From an uncultured Paracoccaceae bacterium (lineage in GTDB: Bacteria > Pseudomonadota > Alphaproteobacteria > Rhodobacterales > Rhodobacteraceae), in NCBI GenBank assembly GCA_947497065.1, contig CANMEQ010000001.1, positions 510,208 through 574,207 on the forward strand: a DNA stretch of 64,000 nt, written 5' to 3'. A program made the position numbers and the translations under genes. Positions 1-8,230 of the stretch are shown here, piece after piece; positions within the stretch are counted from its first letter, which is position 1; the number at the start of each line of letters is the position of its first letter. The notes under the pieces were generated by a model, which ran no database searches, was not told the origin of the DNA, and saw only the letters and a program-made list of their open reading frames with translations.

Positions 1-849
1 GACTTGGCGTTGATTTGCGACACGGGCATGGTCGCCCCCGGCGTGCCGTCCATCGCAAGCCAGTTGCGCGGTATGTTGAAAGATGAATTCACCCTGCACG
101 GCCCCGCCATGGACCTGCATTCCGGCCACTACGGTGGCCCAGCGGTGAACCCGTTGAAAGAAATCAGCCGTATCATCGCCTCGTTCCACGATGACACGGG
201 CCGCGTGACGATTGATGGGTTTTACGACGACGTTATTGAGATTGGCGATAATCTGAAGGCGCAGTGGAAAACCTGCGGATTTGACGAGGCTGAATATATG
301 GCAGGCGCAGGGCTGACCACGTCGGCTGGCGAGGCTGGGTATTCTATTTTGGAACAACAATGGTCGCGCCCTACCCTTGAGGTCAATGGTCTGTGGGGCG
401 GCTACCAAGGTGCCGGTTCAAAAACCGTGATCCCAGCTGAAGCGCATTGTAAAATCACCTGCCGCTTGGTGGGTGACATGGACCCTGACAAAATTCGCAC
501 TGCCCTGCGCGCCCACGTCGAGGGCCAGCTACGCCCTGATACACGCGTGACATGGGACAATGATTTGGAAGGCGCGCCTGCATCTGTCATGAACACAGAC
601 CGCCCAGAATTTGAACAAGCGCGTCAGGCCCTTACAGATGAATGGGACCGCGAGGCGGTGTTTGTGGGGATGGGCGGATCGATCCCCATTGCGGGGCATT
701 TCAAGACCGTTCTGGATATGGACGCAATGCTGATCGGCTTCGCGTCTGAAGATGATCGTATCCATTCGCCCAACGAAAAATACGATGTCGATGCCTTCCA
801 CAAAGGCATCCGGTCATGGGCGCGTGTTCTGGCGTCTTTGACGCACTAA
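1..849 (+). CDS. M20 family metallopeptidase (dipeptidase type), 5' end missing
   Basis: C-terminal 282 residues of a zinc-dependent M20 (ArgE/DapE/carnosinase-like) peptidase; the reading frame is open at base 1, so the start lies outside the window. The visible part begins just before the dimerisation (lid) domain, with the motif HSGHYGGPAVNP typical of M20 dipeptidases at residues 40-51, and ends with the second catalytic half, including GGSIPI and a late HSPNEKYDVD segment that carries a metal-ligand histidine and is diagnostic of the family. The N-terminal zinc ligands (HxD) are outside the window. Members are cytosolic and hydrolyse dipeptides or acyl-amino acids; the substrate cannot be read from sequence. 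The gene lies 40 bases upstream of an S41 peptidase on the same strand, so co-transcription is plausible. Confidence 0.93.
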   Translation, partial: DLALICDTGMVAPGVPSIASQLRGMLKDEFTLHGPAMDLHSGHYGGPAVNPLKEISRIIASFHDDTGRVTIDGFYDDVIEIGDNLKAQWKTCGFDEAEYMAGAGLTTSAGEAGYSILEQQWSRPTLEVNGLWGGYQGAGSKTVIPAEAHCKITCRLVGDMDPDKIRTALRAHVEGQLRPDTRVTWDNDLEGAPASVMNTDRPEFEQARQALTDEWDREAVFVGMGGSIPIAGHFKTVLDMDAMLIGFASEDDRIHSPNEKYDVDAFHKGIRSWARVLASLTH

Positions 850-889
850 TTGAAACCCGTGGCAGAGCCACACTCATAAGGCGGCATTT

Positions 890-2203
890 ATGCGACTTCT
901 CAAACAGCTTTGGATCTTGATCGGAGCGTTGATCGCCGCCTTTGTTGTGTCTTGGCTAATATACATGCCGGACAATACGCAACGCGGGATTTGGCGGGCT
1001 GACACAGGCGGCAGTGTGATCGCACTGACGCCTGTGACGGCGACGCTTTATTCGGAAAGCAGTGTGTCTTGTGTGCGCCAGCTGACCTTTCCCGCGCATC
1101 TGAAACTGGTGGAGATGGCAGAGGGTGTAACCTTAGATGCCGAAGGCGACGCGATGACGCTCCATATTGATGGGGCGCTTGAACCGGCGCAGTTCACCAG
1201 GATCAACGCCCTGCCCGCCTCGTGCTCGGCACCTGATCCAGATGCCACCCCCGAAGACGTGTTCGATGCGATGTGGACAGCCATGAACGAGCACTACGCG
1301 TTTTTCGATCTTTATGGCGTTGATTGGGATGCACGCCGCGCAAATGTGCCTGCCGCTGATCTGTCAGATGCGGAGTTGTTTTCACATCTCTCGGAAACCT
1401 TGGTGGGGCTGGATGATGGGCATGTTCAACTCTACGGTGCCGATCAGCAGTTTTCACCATCCCAACGGCCGGACTGGCTGCCAGATAACGCCAGCTTCAC
1501 TCGTAAGGATGTCTGGCAGGCTGCGCGCGATGTGGTGGGGACGGATTTAACCGCCATTGACCTAACCGGCGTTGAATACACTCTGCTGCCAGACGGTATC
1601 GGCTATATCATGATCCGGCATATGAGCCTCGACACGCCCTTTGGTGCGCGCAGTGAACCGGCGATGGCGCAGGCCTTTGCCCAAGCCGCGAACGCACTGT
1701 CCTCCGCACGCGCTGTGATTGTTGATATCCGCTACAATCCTGGCGGGTCTGATTCCGTTTCTTTTGGGGTGGCCAGCCATTTCACGGACACACCAATTGA
1801 TGTGTTCACCAAAACCACACGCGTTGGCGATGATCAATCCGCCCCCTTTACCGCCACGCTGAACCCCTACGGCGCGCGCCCACTGCCCCAACCGGTCGTT
1901 TTACTGACAAGCGGGCTGACTGGATCTGCTGCAGAAATCCTCACCATGGCGTTGCGCGATTTGCCAAATGTTACGGTGATGGGCGAAAACACCGGCGGTG
2001 GCTTATCCGATATTCTGAGCTTCACCCTGCCCAACGGATGGGAGCTGGGCCTGTCGCATCAAACCTATCGTACCATGGATGGATCGCTCTACGAGGGCAC
2101 AGGTCTGCCCCCTGATATTGAGTTTGAAATTGAAACAGCCCCGCTCGCGCGTGGTGAGGATCCGCTTTTGCGGGCTGCGTTTGAGTTTGCCAGATCGCTT
2201 TGA
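890..2203 (+). CDS. S41 family peptidase, membrane-anchored
   Basis: 437 residues. One N-terminal hydrophobic segment (about residues 7-25) with positive residues before it predicts a signal anchor, placing the enzyme in the periplasm. The body has the C-terminal-processing-peptidase (tail-specific/IRBP-like) fold: a helical lead-in at about 120-180, GIGYIMIRHM near 236, DIRYNPGGSDS near 279 and the nucleophile region SGLTGSAAEIL with the candidate catalytic serine at about 346. No clear PDZ domain is visible. In the CtpA subgroup a lysine follows the serine in a GKG context; here that stretch reads GENTGGG, so this is better placed with the non-CtpA S41 proteins. The substrate is unknown. 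The start is ATG with an AAGG-type site upstream. It converges on pabB. Confidence 0.88.
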   Translation: MRLLKQLWILIGALIAAFVVSWLIYMPDNTQRGIWRADTGGSVIALTPVTATLYSESSVSCVRQLTFPAHLKLVEMAEGVTLDAEGDAMTLHIDGALEPAQFTRINALPASCSAPDPDATPEDVFDAMWTAMNEHYAFFDLYGVDWDARRANVPAADLSDAELFSHLSETLVGLDDGHVQLYGADQQFSPSQRPDWLPDNASFTRKDVWQAARDVVGTDLTAIDLTGVEYTLLPDGIGYIMIRHMSLDTPFGARSEPAMAQAFAQAANALSSARAVIVDIRYNPGGSDSVSFGVASHFTDTPIDVFTKTTRVGDDQSAPFTATLNPYGARPLPQPVVLLTSGLTGSAAEILTMALRDLPNVTVMGENTGGGLSDILSFTLPNGWELGLSHQTYRTMDGSLYEGTGLPPDIEFEIETAPLARGEDPLLRAAFEFARSL

Positions 2204-2273
2204 GGTAGACGCGACCTATGAAGTTCCCCACGCGCAAAGTGGTTTGAGGGACAGAGCCCCCGCCATTGCGGGG

Positions 2274-3404
2274 TTAAATTCGGGCAAATTCCGATTTCAA
2301 GATCGCTTCGCGATACTCGCTGGCGGCGGTGCTGTCGTACACAATGCCCCCGCCCACGTTCAATGTGACCGCACCAGATGGCGCGCAGACCAGTGTCCGG
2401 ATGGCCACGTTGAATTCCATCGCTCCGTCGGGTGCGATCCAGCCGATGGCACCGCAATAGGCATTGCGGGCCTGAGGCTCCAAGTCTGACAGGATTTCCA
2501 TCGCCCTGATTTTCGGCGCCCCTGTGATAGATCCGCAGGGAAAGAGAGCCTCGAAAATGGCTGTTAAATTTGTGTCGGGCAAAACCTGAGCGACAACATC
2601 CGATGTCATCTGGTGAACCGTTGTATAGCTTTCGATTGCGAACAGTTTGGGGACGTGGACGCTGCCAACCTTTGCGATCCGGCCGATGTCGTTGCGCAAC
2701 AAATCCGTAATCATCAGGTTTTCAGCCTGATTTTTCTCAGATGCCGCCAATTTTGCTTTCAAAGCGCTGTCTTCTTCTGGCGTAGCACCGCGGCGGATTG
2801 TACCCTTCATGGGCCGCGCTCGAATTTCGCCCTGCGCGGACAGCGCAAAGAACAGCTCAGGGGATCGGGACAGCAACTTTGTGCCACCTAAATCGACCAA
2901 TGCCCCGTAAGGTACCGGCTGCGCGTCTGCGAGATGGCGGTACAGGCCAAAGGCGCATCCCTTCAACTTTGCAGCTAGAGAAAAGGTTAGGTTGGCTTGA
3001 TAAATATCACCACTTTTCAGGTAATTACGAACCTGATTGAATGCATCACTGTAACTTTCTTCCGTCCAATGCGGGGTGAAGTCGGATAGGTCGAAATCGC
3101 CCTTTGGTAAGTCCGCTGGCGGAGCTTGCGGGGCGTCAAATACGCCAAACCGCAAAAGTGGCTCGGACCGGTTCTGTGGCAAACGATCCGCAATTTTCGG
3201 GATCAGCGCATAGCCCAACTCATATGATGCAGCACCTGCGAGCCACTTCCCCGTCGCCTGAGCCGCCTCAAGCGCACGCAAGGCTTCGTAGACCTCCGCA
3301 GGTTCCCACGCTTCGATGATCTGCTCTGGATCGTTAAAAAACGTTCCCGTCCCCAAGGGGCCGCGGTCAAACAGAACCGATGGAGGGGCCGCCGTCGTTG
3401 TCAC
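2274..3404 (-). CDS. pabB: Aminodeoxychorismate synthase component I
   Basis: 376 residues, the normal size for a stand-alone PabB without the TrpE-like N-terminal extension. Converts chorismate and ammonia to 4-amino-4-deoxychorismate in folate (p-aminobenzoate) synthesis, working with a PabA-type amidotransferase not seen here. The chorismate-binding signature is complete: RPMKGTIRRG near residue 200, the acidic NLMITDLLRNDIGR helix, CGSITGAPKIRAMEIL near 290 and a C-terminal GGGIVYDSTAASEY segment. The start is GTG, placed directly after the TAA of the upstream Dabb gene with no intergenic base, which implies translational coupling. The close relative TrpE is less likely because of length and the ITGAPK rather than LSGAPK form. 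Confidence 0.93.
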   Translation of the reverse strand: MTTTAAPPSVLFDRGPLGTGTFFNDPEQIIEAWEPAEVYEALRALEAAQATGKWLAGAASYELGYALIPKIADRLPQNRSEPLLRFGVFDAPQAPPADLPKGDFDLSDFTPHWTEESYSDAFNQVRNYLKSGDIYQANLTFSLAAKLKGCAFGLYRHLADAQPVPYGALVDLGGTKLLSRSPELFFALSAQGEIRARPMKGTIRRGATPEEDSALKAKLAASEKNQAENLMITDLLRNDIGRIAKVGSVHVPKLFAIESYTTVHQMTSDVVAQVLPDTNLTAIFEALFPCGSITGAPKIRAMEILSDLEPQARNAYCGAIGWIAPDGAMEFNVAIRTLVCAPSGAVTLNVGGGIVYDSTAASEYREAILKSEFARI

Positions 3405-3710
3405 TTAGAAATCCGCCGCGATACGCATTTCACGCAAAGGGCGCACAATCTCGATGCAGTCTTGATAAATCGGGTGCGCACGGTACGCGGCCAAGGCATC
3501 GTCGTTTTCAAATTCTGCGTAAACAATGACATCCACGTCGTTCCCGAACCGATCTTCATTTCGGTTTCGCGATACCTCAAAGTGACTGACCGATGGAATC
3601 GCTTCTAGCATCGACAAACCATCTACGATCCGGTCGATATCCCCCTCTGCCTTGCTGCTGAAAAACACAACGTGGCGGATAATGCGTTTCTCGGCGTTTT
3701 GCTGGGACAT
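3405..3710 (-). CDS. Dabb (stress-responsive A/B barrel) domain protein
   Basis: About 101 residues, a single Dabb domain (dimeric alpha/beta barrel). Visible family features are the opening IIRHVVFF strand, the central DVDVIVYAEFENDDALAAY segment and the closing HPIYQDCIEIVRPL helix. Biochemical roles in this family vary and none can be assigned. Two adjacent ATG codons are possible; the second is preferred because the GGAG ribosome site is then six bases away instead of three. It is the first gene of a two-gene unit with pabB, whose GTG start abuts its stop codon. Confidence 0.85.
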   Translation of the reverse strand: MSQQNAEKRIIRHVVFFSSKAEGDIDRIVDGLSMLEAIPSVSHFEVSRNRNEDRFGNDVDVIVYAEFENDDALAAYRAHPIYQDCIEIVRPLREMRIAADF

Positions 3711-3848
3711 CATAAGCTCCAATATTCGAAGTCGATCGCTGGTTGTATTTGGATGTTTGCAACAGCTTGCTCACCCCCAACAAGAGGGAAAACGACGGGC
3801 GGCGTAATGGTCGCACCAAAATATACTTATGACGAAGAAGGGGGAGAG

Positions 3849-3925
3849 TGGCGCGGTTGACGGGGCTCGAACCCGCGACCTCCGGCGTGACAGGCCGGCA
3901 CTCTAACCAGCTGAGCTACAACCGC
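3849..3925 (-). tRNA. tRNA-Asp (anticodon GTC)
   Basis: 77 bases on the minus strand including an encoded CCA. All four arms can be drawn: acceptor GCGGTTG/CAACCGC, D-arm GCTC/GAGT, anticodon stem GCCGG/CCGGC with loop CTGTCAC giving GTC, and T-arm GCGGG-TTCGAGC-CCCGT. Discriminator is G, as expected for Asp. Confidence 0.97.
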
Positions 3926-3982
3926 GCATCTCGATCATAACCCCGATCGCGGGACCCGAAACTCTCGGGCGGAAGGACAGTG

Positions 3983-4059
3983 TGGCGCGGTTGACGGGGC
4001 TCGAACCCGCGACCTCCGGCGTGACAGGCCGGCACTCTAACCAGCTGAGCTACAACCGC
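3983..4059 (-). tRNA. tRNA-Asp (anticodon GTC), second copy
   Basis: 77 bases, identical in sequence to the copy at 3849-3925 and 57 bases away in the same orientation, so the two are probably processed from one precursor. CCA is encoded. The short flank next to each CCA end (GTGGCGCGG on the plus strand) is shared as well. Confidence 0.97.
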
Positions 4060-4292
4060 CCACTGTCCGCTGATTTGCATCAACATGGGGTGCTTCTAGG
4101 CACGCATGGCGGGACCGTCAAGCCAGAAGAAACACCAAATTCACGGTTTTCTGCATTTACCTGTCACAAGATGCAGTGTGGATCGGTGAAAAGCCCCCTA
4201 TGAAATGCCGTTTTTCGAAGAAAGTCTTTGATTTTAGGCGGAAATATTCGCAATCCTCTACAGGTCTGCACAGAATCCCTGGGGAGGGTGAA

Positions 4293-5060
4293 ATGAAAAA
4301 TTTGTCACGCCGTCATCTATTGACGGCGAGTTTTGGGGCCTGTGCCCTGCCCTTTCTTCCGGGATCGGCGGCTGCACGCCCTTTGATTGCCCTGCCGGAT
4401 GACATCGCGCAATCGGACAGTGCAACGATTACAGCCGTGCGCACCCCCTCTCCCGTGGTGGCGATGACATTTGATGATGGCCCGCACCCTACCCATACGC
4501 CGCGTCTGCTGGGCATGCTGCGTGAGCGCGGCTTGCGCGCGACGTTTTACCTGATTGGAGAACGGGTTGCGGCCTATCCCCAGTTGGCACGCCGCATTGC
4601 CGAGGAAGGCCACGAGATTGGGAATCACAGTTGGTCACACCCGTTCCTAGATCGCCACAGTGACGCGACCGTTCTCCGCGAGATCGATCGCACCACCGAC
4701 GCCATCTATCAGACCACAGGGCGCCCGCCGGTGACTTTTCGCCCTCCCTATGGGGCGTTCACGCATAGGCAGCGCAGCTGGTTGAACGTGAACCGAAACT
4801 TGCCGACCATTTTATGGTCGGTCGATCCGCAAGACTGGCGCAGGCCCGGCGCTACGACCGTGGCAAACCGGATTTTACAGGCGACCCAGCAAGGGGCCAT
4901 TATTCTGAGCCACGACATTCACCGCGGCACGATTGACGCCATGCCCCAGACGCTCGACGGGTTGTCTGCACGCGGTCTGCGGTTTGTCACGGTCAGCCAA
5001 ATCATCGGCTGGCCCTTATGGCAATCGCGCCAATTCAGGCGGGTCACGCAAACAGGCTAG
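4293..5060 (+). CDS. Polysaccharide deacetylase family protein, Tat-exported
   Basis: 255 residues from the ATG at 4293, which has a strong GGGGAGGG site just upstream; earlier in-frame codons lack one. The N-terminus SRRHLLTASFGACALPFLPG is a twin-arginine signal ending in an AAA cleavage area, so the folded enzyme goes to the periplasm. The NodB homology domain follows: motif 1 MTFDDGPHP (catalytic Asp and metal Asp), motif 2 GNHSWSHP (metal histidines) and motif 3 RPPYGAF, plus a late LSHDIH motif carrying the catalytic His. Such enzymes remove N- or O-acetyl groups from peptidoglycan or other glycans; the substrate is not evident. It stands alone between the tRNA-Asp pair and the helicase gene. 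Confidence 0.92.
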   Translation: MKNLSRRHLLTASFGACALPFLPGSAAARPLIALPDDIAQSDSATITAVRTPSPVVAMTFDDGPHPTHTPRLLGMLRERGLRATFYLIGERVAAYPQLARRIAEEGHEIGNHSWSHPFLDRHSDATVLREIDRTTDAIYQTTGRPPVTFRPPYGAFTHRQRSWLNVNRNLPTILWSVDPQDWRRPGATTVANRILQATQQGAIILSHDIHRGTIDAMPQTLDGLSARGLRFVTVSQIIGWPLWQSRQFRRVTQTG

Positions 5061-5201
5061 AACGCCCCAACCTTCGGCCTTTCCTTAACCTTGCGCCTAT
5101 TGCATGGCCGCTGCCCCTATACATCCAAGGTTTTAAGGCTTAGAGGACGCCCAACCGGCCGCCAAATGATGCGGCGACCCCCAAGTTAAATAGGACTTCC
5201 C

Positions 5202-7352
5202 TTGAAACAGGCTCTATCAGCGGCCCTCGCCGCCCGTGGCTACGACACACTCACCCCCGTGCAACAGGCCGTCACCGCGCCCGAACTGGAGGGGCGTGAC
5301 CTTTTGGTTTCTGCGCAAACCGGCTCTGGTAAAACTTTGGGCTTCGGTCTTGCGATTGCACCACGTTTGTTTGGCGACGACGAAAAATTTGGCCGCGCCG
5401 AGGCCCCGATGGCCTTGGTCATCGCACCCACCCGTGAATTGGCCATTCAAGTGAAAACCGAACTGTCTTGGCTTTACGCCGAAGCTGGCGCTGTCATCGC
5501 GTCAACGGTTGGCGGCATGGATATGCGCGACGAGAAACGAGCCTTGGCGCGCGGCGCGCACGTTGTGGTGGCGACCCCTGGACGTTTGCGCGACCACATT
5601 ATGCGTGGCTCTATCGACCTGAGCGCATTGCGGGCGGTTGTTTTGGATGAAGCCGATGAAATGCTGGATCTCGGTTTCCGCGATGATCTGGAATTCATTC
5701 TCGATGAAGCCCCCGAAGAGCGCCAAACGCTGCTGTTTTCGGCCACCGTCCCTGCCTCCATCGGCAAACTGGCACAGCGCTACCAAAAGAACGCCGAGCG
5801 CGTTGAAACGGTGTCTGCGGCCAAACAACACTCTGACATTGAATATGTGGCCTACCGCGTATCGCCGCGCGATGTTGAAAACGCCATCATCAACGTGTTG
5901 CGTTATTACGAAGCGCCCAATGCGATCATTTTCTGCAACACGCGCGCGACCGTAAATCGGATGACCACGCGTTTGTCGAACCGTGGCTTTTCCGTTGTGG
6001 CCCTGTCGGGTGAGTTGACCCAATCAGAACGCACCAATGCCTTGCAAGCCATGCGCGACGGCCGTGCGCGGGTTTGTGTGGCAACTGATGTTGCAGCCCG
6101 CGGCATCGATTTGCCGAACCTGAACTTGGTTATCCACGCGGAATTGCCCAGCAACCAAGACACATTGTTGCACCGCTCTGGCCGCACGGGGCGCGCCGGA
6201 CGCAAAGGCGTTTCCGCGTTGATCGTGCCGCCAGCCGTCCACAAAAAAGCGAACCGCCTGTTGGGCTGGGCCAAGCTGACCGCCGAATGGGCTGAAGCCC
6301 CTTCTGCCGAAGCCGTTATTGCCCGCGACGAAGAACGCATGCTGACCGAAACCGATTGGTCGCCAGAGGTTGATGGGTCGAGCGAAGCCACGGTTGGTGA
6401 ATTGGTAAAACAATTCTCATCCGAACAGCTGGCCGCAGCCTATTTGCGTTTGTGGCGTGAGAAACATACAGCCCCTGAAGACCTGTCTGACGTGCACGAA
6501 GCACCAAAACAACGGGAAGCCTTTGGCCCCAGCATTTGGTTCTCGCTTCCAGGTGGGTACGATGCGGGTGCAGAGCCACGGCGTTTGCTGCCAATGATCT
6601 GCAAAATGGGCAATCTGGACCGCAACGACATTGGTGCGATTCGTGTGAAAGACACCGAATCCTACATCGAAATCCGCGAATCCTCGGTTCCGACGCTGAT
6701 CGACGCCCTGGATGCCGACATGACGCTGGAAAATGGTGCCCCGCTGAAACGCATGGATAAGGCCCCAAGCCTTGATCGCGGCCCGCGCCCCCCTCGTAAA
6801 GACGGCAAGCCCCCCTTCAAAGGCATAGGCGACAAGCCGGCTTACAAAGGCAAAGACGATCGCCCGCCGCGCAACGACAAACCACCGCATCGCGGCAAGC
6901 CAAGCACGCCGCCCACCGATTGGAACGACGATCCGGCGCCACGGCACAAAAAACCACGTGCAGATAAAGCAGGTGGCGGCAAGAAATACGAAAAATCAGA
7001 CAGCAAGCCTTACGCAAAATCTGGCGGCAAGCCTAAAGGCAAACCGCAGACGTCTGACGACACGATCGAGCCGTACAAACCACGCAAACCGCATGGCGAT
7101 AAGCCTGCGTATAAAGGCAAGGATGGAAAGCCCGCCTACAAAGGCAAGGGTGACAAGCCATCTCACAAGGGCGGGGACGGTGGTAAGCCACACCGCAAGG
7201 GCAACAGTGACCCCTCCAAACGGGCCACTCCACCCAAAGGTGGCAAAGGGGCGCCTCCCCCCAAGGGAAAACCCTCAAGCAAGAAAAACCGCGCGCGGTC
7301 TGAAGGGCAAAAATCCGGCGGCATGGCGCCACCTCGAAAGCCACGCAGCTAA
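5202..7352 (+). CDS. DEAD-box ATP-dependent RNA helicase with DbpA-type RNA-binding domain
   Basis: 716 residues. Start is TTG with AGGA six bases upstream; no better start is seen. Helicase core: Q motif TPVQQ near 18-22, Walker A AQTGSGKT at 38-45, DEAD at about 149-152, SAT near 179, and the C-terminal motif HRSGRTGRAG near 323. A DbpA/CsdA-like RNA-binding domain follows at about 440-505. The last 190 residues are an extremely Lys/Gly/Pro-rich, probably disordered tail with repeated units of the form DKPAYKGKD. The family unwinds RNA duplexes in ribosome assembly or RNA decay; in alphaproteobacteria similar helicases help at low temperature and may join the RNase E complex. Monocistronic in appearance. 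Confidence 0.94.
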   Translation: MKQALSAALAARGYDTLTPVQQAVTAPELEGRDLLVSAQTGSGKTLGFGLAIAPRLFGDDEKFGRAEAPMALVIAPTRELAIQVKTELSWLYAEAGAVIASTVGGMDMRDEKRALARGAHVVVATPGRLRDHIMRGSIDLSALRAVVLDEADEMLDLGFRDDLEFILDEAPEERQTLLFSATVPASIGKLAQRYQKNAERVETVSAAKQHSDIEYVAYRVSPRDVENAIINVLRYYEAPNAIIFCNTRATVNRMTTRLSNRGFSVVALSGELTQSERTNALQAMRDGRARVCVATDVAARGIDLPNLNLVIHAELPSNQDTLLHRSGRTGRAGRKGVSALIVPPAVHKKANRLLGWAKLTAEWAEAPSAEAVIARDEERMLTETDWSPEVDGSSEATVGELVKQFSSEQLAAAYLRLWREKHTAPEDLSDVHEAPKQREAFGPSIWFSLPGGYDAGAEPRRLLPMICKMGNLDRNDIGAIRVKDTESYIEIRESSVPTLIDALDADMTLENGAPLKRMDKAPSLDRGPRPPRKDGKPPFKGIGDKPAYKGKDDRPPRNDKPPHRGKPSTPPTDWNDDPAPRHKKPRADKAGGGKKYEKSDSKPYAKSGGKPKGKPQTSDDTIEPYKPRKPHGDKPAYKGKDGKPAYKGKGDKPSHKGGDGGKPHRKGNSDPSKRATPPKGGKGAPPPKGKPSSKKNRARSEGQKSGGMAPPRKPRS

Positions 7353-7383
7353 AGCTCTAATATCAAGCGACTTGGATCAAACG

Positions 7384-7407
7384 GGGCGTGTGCTGATGCA
7401 CACGCCC
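7384..7407. terminator. GC-rich hairpin downstream of the helicase gene
   Basis: Perfect inverted repeat GGGCGTGTG-CTGATG-CACACGCCC, 30 bases after the helicase stop. There is no clean T-run after it, so it is a candidate terminator or 3' stabiliser only. Confidence 0.5.
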
Positions 7408-7501
7408 TGTGTGTTTATGCGCCTATCAACCAAACCGTCATAATTCTAAGACGTCGCCTGTGCCGGAACACACCGTACTGTGATCGCGATGACCTATCGA
7501 T

Positions 7502-7522
7502 CATCTAATATTCAGTTAGATG
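7502..7522. promoter_or_regulatory. Candidate operator upstream of the yceI-like gene
   Basis: Inverted repeat CATCTAA-N7-TTAGATG, 38 bases before the start of the secreted YceI protein. The half-site AGTTAGAT also occurs at 9491-9498 upstream of the b561-YceI fusion. Binding protein unknown. Confidence 0.4.
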
Positions 7523-7559
7523 TTGTCCGGAAAGCCACTCAAACTGATCGGAGCATTTA

Positions 7560-8162
7560 ATGAATTTGATGAAATCAACCGCCCTCGCATTGACCACAGT
7601 CGCCACAACCACTCTTGGCACCGCAGCGCTGGCCGAAGCCGAAACATACACGCTGGACCCAAGCCACAGCCAAGTCATGTTCTCCTACTCCCACCTCGGT
7701 CTTTCCACAACCTTCGGGATGTTTTCAGGGTTTGAAGGCGAGATCAATTTCGATCCTGAGCACCCAGAAGACGGCAGCGTTTCGGTCTCCATCCCGACAT
7801 TGGCGATGTTTACGGGCTGGGAAGCACGGGATGCTCACTTTCAAAGTGAAGACTTTCTAGGAAGCGCCGAGGGAGACCTCGTCACCTTCACATCCACAGG
7901 AATCGAAGTAACTGGCGAAGACACAGCGATCATCACAGGCGATTTGACCGTGAATGGTGAGGTTGCTGAAGTCGCGCTTGATACGAAATTGAATTTCGTG
8001 GGCGCGCACCCAAACCCACAAGCTGGCGGTGTTCCTGCGGTTGGCTTTACGGCGACAACTCAGATCTTGCGATCTGACTTTGGCGCAGGCGCGTTTGCCC
8101 CCTTCGTGAGCGACGAGCTGGATCTGGTGATTTCCATCGAGGCCACTGGCGACGCCGAATAA
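7560..8162 (+). CDS. YceI family protein, periplasmic
   Basis: 200 residues with a Sec signal peptide (hydrophobic stretch about 5-25, cleavage near ALAEA). The mature part is one YceI/lipocalin-like domain: it opens with YTLDPSHSQVMFSYSHLG, contains a strand rich in paired Phe and Gly, and has the typical SEDFLGSAE and LTVNGEVAEVALD segments. YceI proteins bind isoprenoid lipids such as ubiquinone or polyprenyl chains in a hydrophobic barrel; the physiological role is mostly unclear. The start ATG follows a CGGAG site. The gene converges on a cytochrome b561-YceI fusion with a terminator between them, so the two YceI domains sit side by side. Confidence 0.93.
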   Translation: MNLMKSTALALTTVATTTLGTAALAEAETYTLDPSHSQVMFSYSHLGLSTTFGMFSGFEGEINFDPEHPEDGSVSVSIPTLAMFTGWEARDAHFQSEDFLGSAEGDLVTFTSTGIEVTGEDTAIITGDLTVNGEVAEVALDTKLNFVGAHPNPQAGGVPAVGFTATTQILRSDFGAGAFAPFVSDELDLVISIEATGDAE

Positions 8163-8186
8163 GGGCTCTCATCGACACTAGAGAAG

Positions 8187-8218
8187 GCCGGTGCGTGATA
8201 AACGCGCCGGCCTTTTTT
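8187..8218. terminator. Intrinsic terminator between convergent YceI genes
   Basis: Stem GGCCGGTGCG / CGCGCCGGCC with a TGATAAA loop and a run of T on the plus strand, so it mainly serves the yceI gene ending at 8162. Confidence 0.85.
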
Positions 8219-8230
8219 ATGTGGGGCGTG

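Noticed and set aside
3849-4059. Repeat pair that could be taken for a CRISPR-like or mobile repeat
   Set aside because: Both units fold as complete tRNA-Asp genes; only two copies and no spacer pattern.
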